DNA from: Marixanthomonas sp963974425
Lineage (GTDB): Bacteria > Bacteroidota > Bacteroidia > Flavobacteriales > Flavobacteriaceae
DNA length: 64,000 nt
Assembly: GCF_963974425.1 (NCBI RefSeq)
Contig: NZ_CAXBCK010000014.1
Span: 13,258 to 77,257 of the forward strand
Reading direction: 5' to 3'
The position numbers were made by a program, and so were the translations under genes. Positions 62,083-64,000 of this stretch are shown piece by piece (the stretch's first letter is position 1; the number at the start of each line of letters is the position of its first letter). Under the pieces are notes generated by a model. It worked only from the letters and a program-made list of their open reading frames with translations. It did not search any database and was not told where the DNA came from.

Positions 62083-64000
62083 TTAAAAGTCAAATCCTAA
62101 GCCGAAAACCAAGCGAGCTCCTTCTACAGAATGAAATAAGCTTGCTGAACCAGTTAAGCCGCCGCTACCGTTTATCCAAAGACCGCCTCCATATGAGTTA
62201 TGCCATTTTTCTGAATCAAATTCAGGAGTCCACACACGACCTAAGTCGGCCCCACCGTAGAGACCTAATTGTAAAGGGATTAGACCAATTTTGAACTCGT
62301 CAAAGCTATATCTAACATCTGCACTTCCTACTAACGAAGACTTCCCTGTAAAGCGTTCTTCTCTAAACCCGCGAAGACCACTATTTGCACCTAAATTAAT
62401 GCCCTGAAAAAATTCAAATTGACTTCCGAAATTAAATTTTGCACGGACATTGGTTTTTAATACCCATTTTTTATTGGTAGTTAAGCTATTGTAGAAACCG
62501 AGTCGGGTTTTTAAATACCCGAATACCCTTTTTAAGTTATCAAAATTACCTGTTACCCCTGTATTAAGGTCGAACATCATCCCAATAGTTGGGTTTCTGG
62601 GGTTATCAAAACTTCGGTAGTTATAGATACCTTCAAGAGTACCATAAGGATCGAAATTTTCGGTTTTATCTGTTCTGCTAATATTGGTTAAACCTGGTAT
62701 ATCATTATTTATACGAATGGCTTCAAACTTACCTTGCAATTTAAAAAAGCTACCAAAATTTGAGTTGCGCAACAATCCTGCTTTTGCCATAAGGGTTTGT
62801 ATTTGAACTCTATTATGATCAAAACCTAAATCATCTTCTGGGTTAATGGTTTCATTTCCATAGCCAAAATAGTTCACCACATAACTAGGACTTGTAAAGC
62901 GTGCTCCTAAATTAAGATTGAGATCATCTTGAATATTTGCTATTTCCCCATCATAGTTTATATCAAAACTTCCGCTGTCAAAATAATAACCAATATTTAA
63001 ACTGTGCCGGCGTGAAAAAGGGTTTTGCTGAAAGCCATTTACTTGATACACATATTGTAAACCCGCTCTATACCCGTCGTCTGGGTTGTAACCAAATGCA
63101 GCAGCATACGCATGTGTGTTTTGAATATTCTTTCGATAATCGTATGTATTCAAAGTATAGACATCGGTAAGTCGTAAATTACCTCCATTTTTAACCTCAA
63201 CGGTATTTTCTTTACTCTCGTGATCATACACCTTTACTCTTTTTCCTTCAACCAACCTATAGACATCATTGCCGTGACCACCAATTAATCTTACGAATAT
63301 TGGGTTATCGCCCGTTCCAGTCACTTCGAAAATATCTTCTTCATCCAAACCGTAAATCCAAATCTGATTTGTTTCTGAAGCTAAAAAAGTACGGTCAGCC
63401 ACTAACATTCCCCTATCTTCTGAAGGAAAATTATACGTTCTTACATTTGTTCTCCCATCAGACAATCTCGTTACCTGAAAGAAATCTCTTTTATTGGTAC
63501 CTTCAATGGTTTGAAGCTTTGCTAAATATGAATAATATCTATCAGCAATGCTTTCAAGATTATCCCTTCTGCCTTTCAAAACAGTTACTATGTCCTGTAA
63601 AGACTCATTGTTTACACTTTCGGGGATAGTTGAAAAAGCAGTGTCAATAATTGAGTCTGAAATTGAGTTTTGTAAGTTTTTTGCTGCATTAATCCAATCT
63701 TCCCTTCCTGATTTTTTTAAGAGGGCACGATCCAATATAATCCCTTCTTTATTAAACCATCGTATGTCTCGTAGATTTTCATTGTACACTTGCTTTTCAT
63801 AGGTTCTACCAAATATAGATCTTGCAATATCAAGTACATTTCCTTCAAAACTAGAAAAAGCATCATCCCTGTTTCTGGGTATGGGAACAAAGACATTTAC
63901 ACTATCTTGACGTAAGTATTCTGCCCATCTCCAATGACCTGGTTCTCTATCCCAATCCCCCACAAGCATATCAAATATGCGGGAGCGTATAAAGTTTTCT
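62083..64000 (-). CDS. Paralogous outer-membrane barrel protein, N-terminus beyond the window
   Basis: The frame is open to the right edge, so at least 638 C-terminal residues are present; the Met at 63969 is internal (preceded in frame by FIRSRIFD). It matches the downstream gene from the RIFDMLVGDWDRE segment onward, through PRNRDDAFSSFEGN, the GGHGNDVYRLVEGK-type beta region and the barrel with GLRGFREERF, ending in Phe. The pair is a tandem duplication, probably cotranscribed. Whether this copy has a metallophosphatase domain cannot be seen. Confidence 0.8.
   Translation of the reverse strand, partial: ENFIRSRIFDMLVGDWDREPGHWRWAEYLRQDSVNVFVPIPRNRDDAFSSFEGNVLDIARSIFGRTYEKQVYNENLRDIRWFNKEGIILDRALLKKSGREDWINAAKNLQNSISDSIIDTAFSTIPESVNNESLQDIVTVLKGRRDNLESIADRYYSYLAKLQTIEGTNKRDFFQVTRLSDGRTNVRTYNFPSEDRGMLVADRTFLASETNQIWIYGLDEEDIFEVTGTGDNPIFVRLIGGHGNDVYRLVEGKRVKVYDHESKENTVEVKNGGNLRLTDVYTLNTYDYRKNIQNTHAYAAAFGYNPDDGYRAGLQYVYQVNGFQQNPFSRRHSLNIGYYFDSGSFDINYDGEIANIQDDLNLNLGARFTSPSYVVNYFGYGNETINPEDDLGFDHNRVQIQTLMAKAGLLRNSNFGSFFKLQGKFEAIRINNDIPGLTNISRTDKTENFDPYGTLEGIYNYRSFDNPRNPTIGMMFDLNTGVTGNFDNLKRVFGYLKTRLGFYNSLTTNKKWVLKTNVRAKFNFGSQFEFFQGINLGANSGLRGFREERFTGKSSLVGSADVRYSFDEFKIGLIPLQLGLYGGADLGRVWTPEFDSEKWHNSYGGGLWINGSGGLTGSASLFHSVEGARLVFGLGFDF

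Noticed and set aside
1..64000. tRNA or rRNA genes, prophage, insertion sequences
   Set aside because: No T-loop/acceptor patterns, transposase, integrase or phage structural genes were recognised on either strand; a covariance-model search was not possible here.

Overview
The window looks like a chromosome segment from a marine-type member of the Flavobacteriaceae (Bacteroidota). The DNA is AT-rich. Many genes are preceded by the Bacteroidota promoter form TTG-N18-20-TAnnTTTG, and the gene families are typical of flavobacteria: DUF3307 with SatD, a Kdo8N-type aminotransferase, Wzi-like barrels, and lolA next to ftsK. No tRNA, rRNA, transposase, integrase, phage gene or CRISPR array was found.

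Positions 1-10.2 kb, all minus strand. Upper glycolysis comes first, transcribed pfkA, gapA, a BadF/BadG-type sugar kinase, then pgi (cut by the left edge). Next is a four-gene unit, SatD-like regulator, DUF3307 membrane protein, tilS, dsbD, and then pabB. Positions 10.4-12.4 kb hold two related secreted proteins on the plus strand. Positions 12.4-19.7 kb hold lpdA, an Lrp-type regulator divergent from a methionine gamma-lyase-like enzyme, an NhaC antiporter, a peroxide-defence group (peroxiredoxin, thioredoxin-like protein, 82-residue protein, tpx) and a diacylglycerol kinase-like gene. Positions 19.9-25.6 kb hold ftsK, lolA, an LptF/LptG permease and a ribB with a degenerate ribA half. A kdnA-like aminotransferase and lysA follow.

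Positions 28.7-57.6 kb form a Wzx/Wzy-type surface polysaccharide locus. The plus-strand arm has nucleotide-sugar genes (UDP-HexNAc 4-epimerase, two UDP-sugar dehydrogenases, wecB), flippase, polymerase, a hypothetical secreted protein, glycosyltransferases, a heparinase II/III-like protein, a PglC-like transferase and a PglD/NeuD-like acetyltransferase, then a transporter and a second sugar transferase. The minus-strand arm, read right to left, has Wza-like SLBB exporter, Wzz-like protein, cysQ, DUF2061 protein, cysC, cysD, cysN, PglE-like aminotransferase, PglF-like dehydratase and, after a gap, a Wzi-like barrel. PglC/D on one arm and PglE/F on the other suggest a 2,4-diacetamido-trideoxyhexose at the reducing end. 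PAPS synthesis and PAP recycling next to the exporter suggest sulfation of the polymer. The right end has dps and two tandem large outer-membrane proteins, one of them cut by the edge.

The most unusual structure is a small four-helix-bundle protein gene inside the polysaccharide operon. It is flanked by inverted arrays of degenerate 8-bp repeats, and one array is translated as the N-terminal extension of the next enzyme. Other points of note are paired operator-like palindromes at the SatD promoter, a possible small RNA near 3.9-4.05 kb, a four-copy 11-bp tandem repeat upstream of lysA, a mobile-repeat-like palindrome near 25.7 kb, and a barrel protein whose N-terminal metallophosphatase domain has lost most metal ligands.
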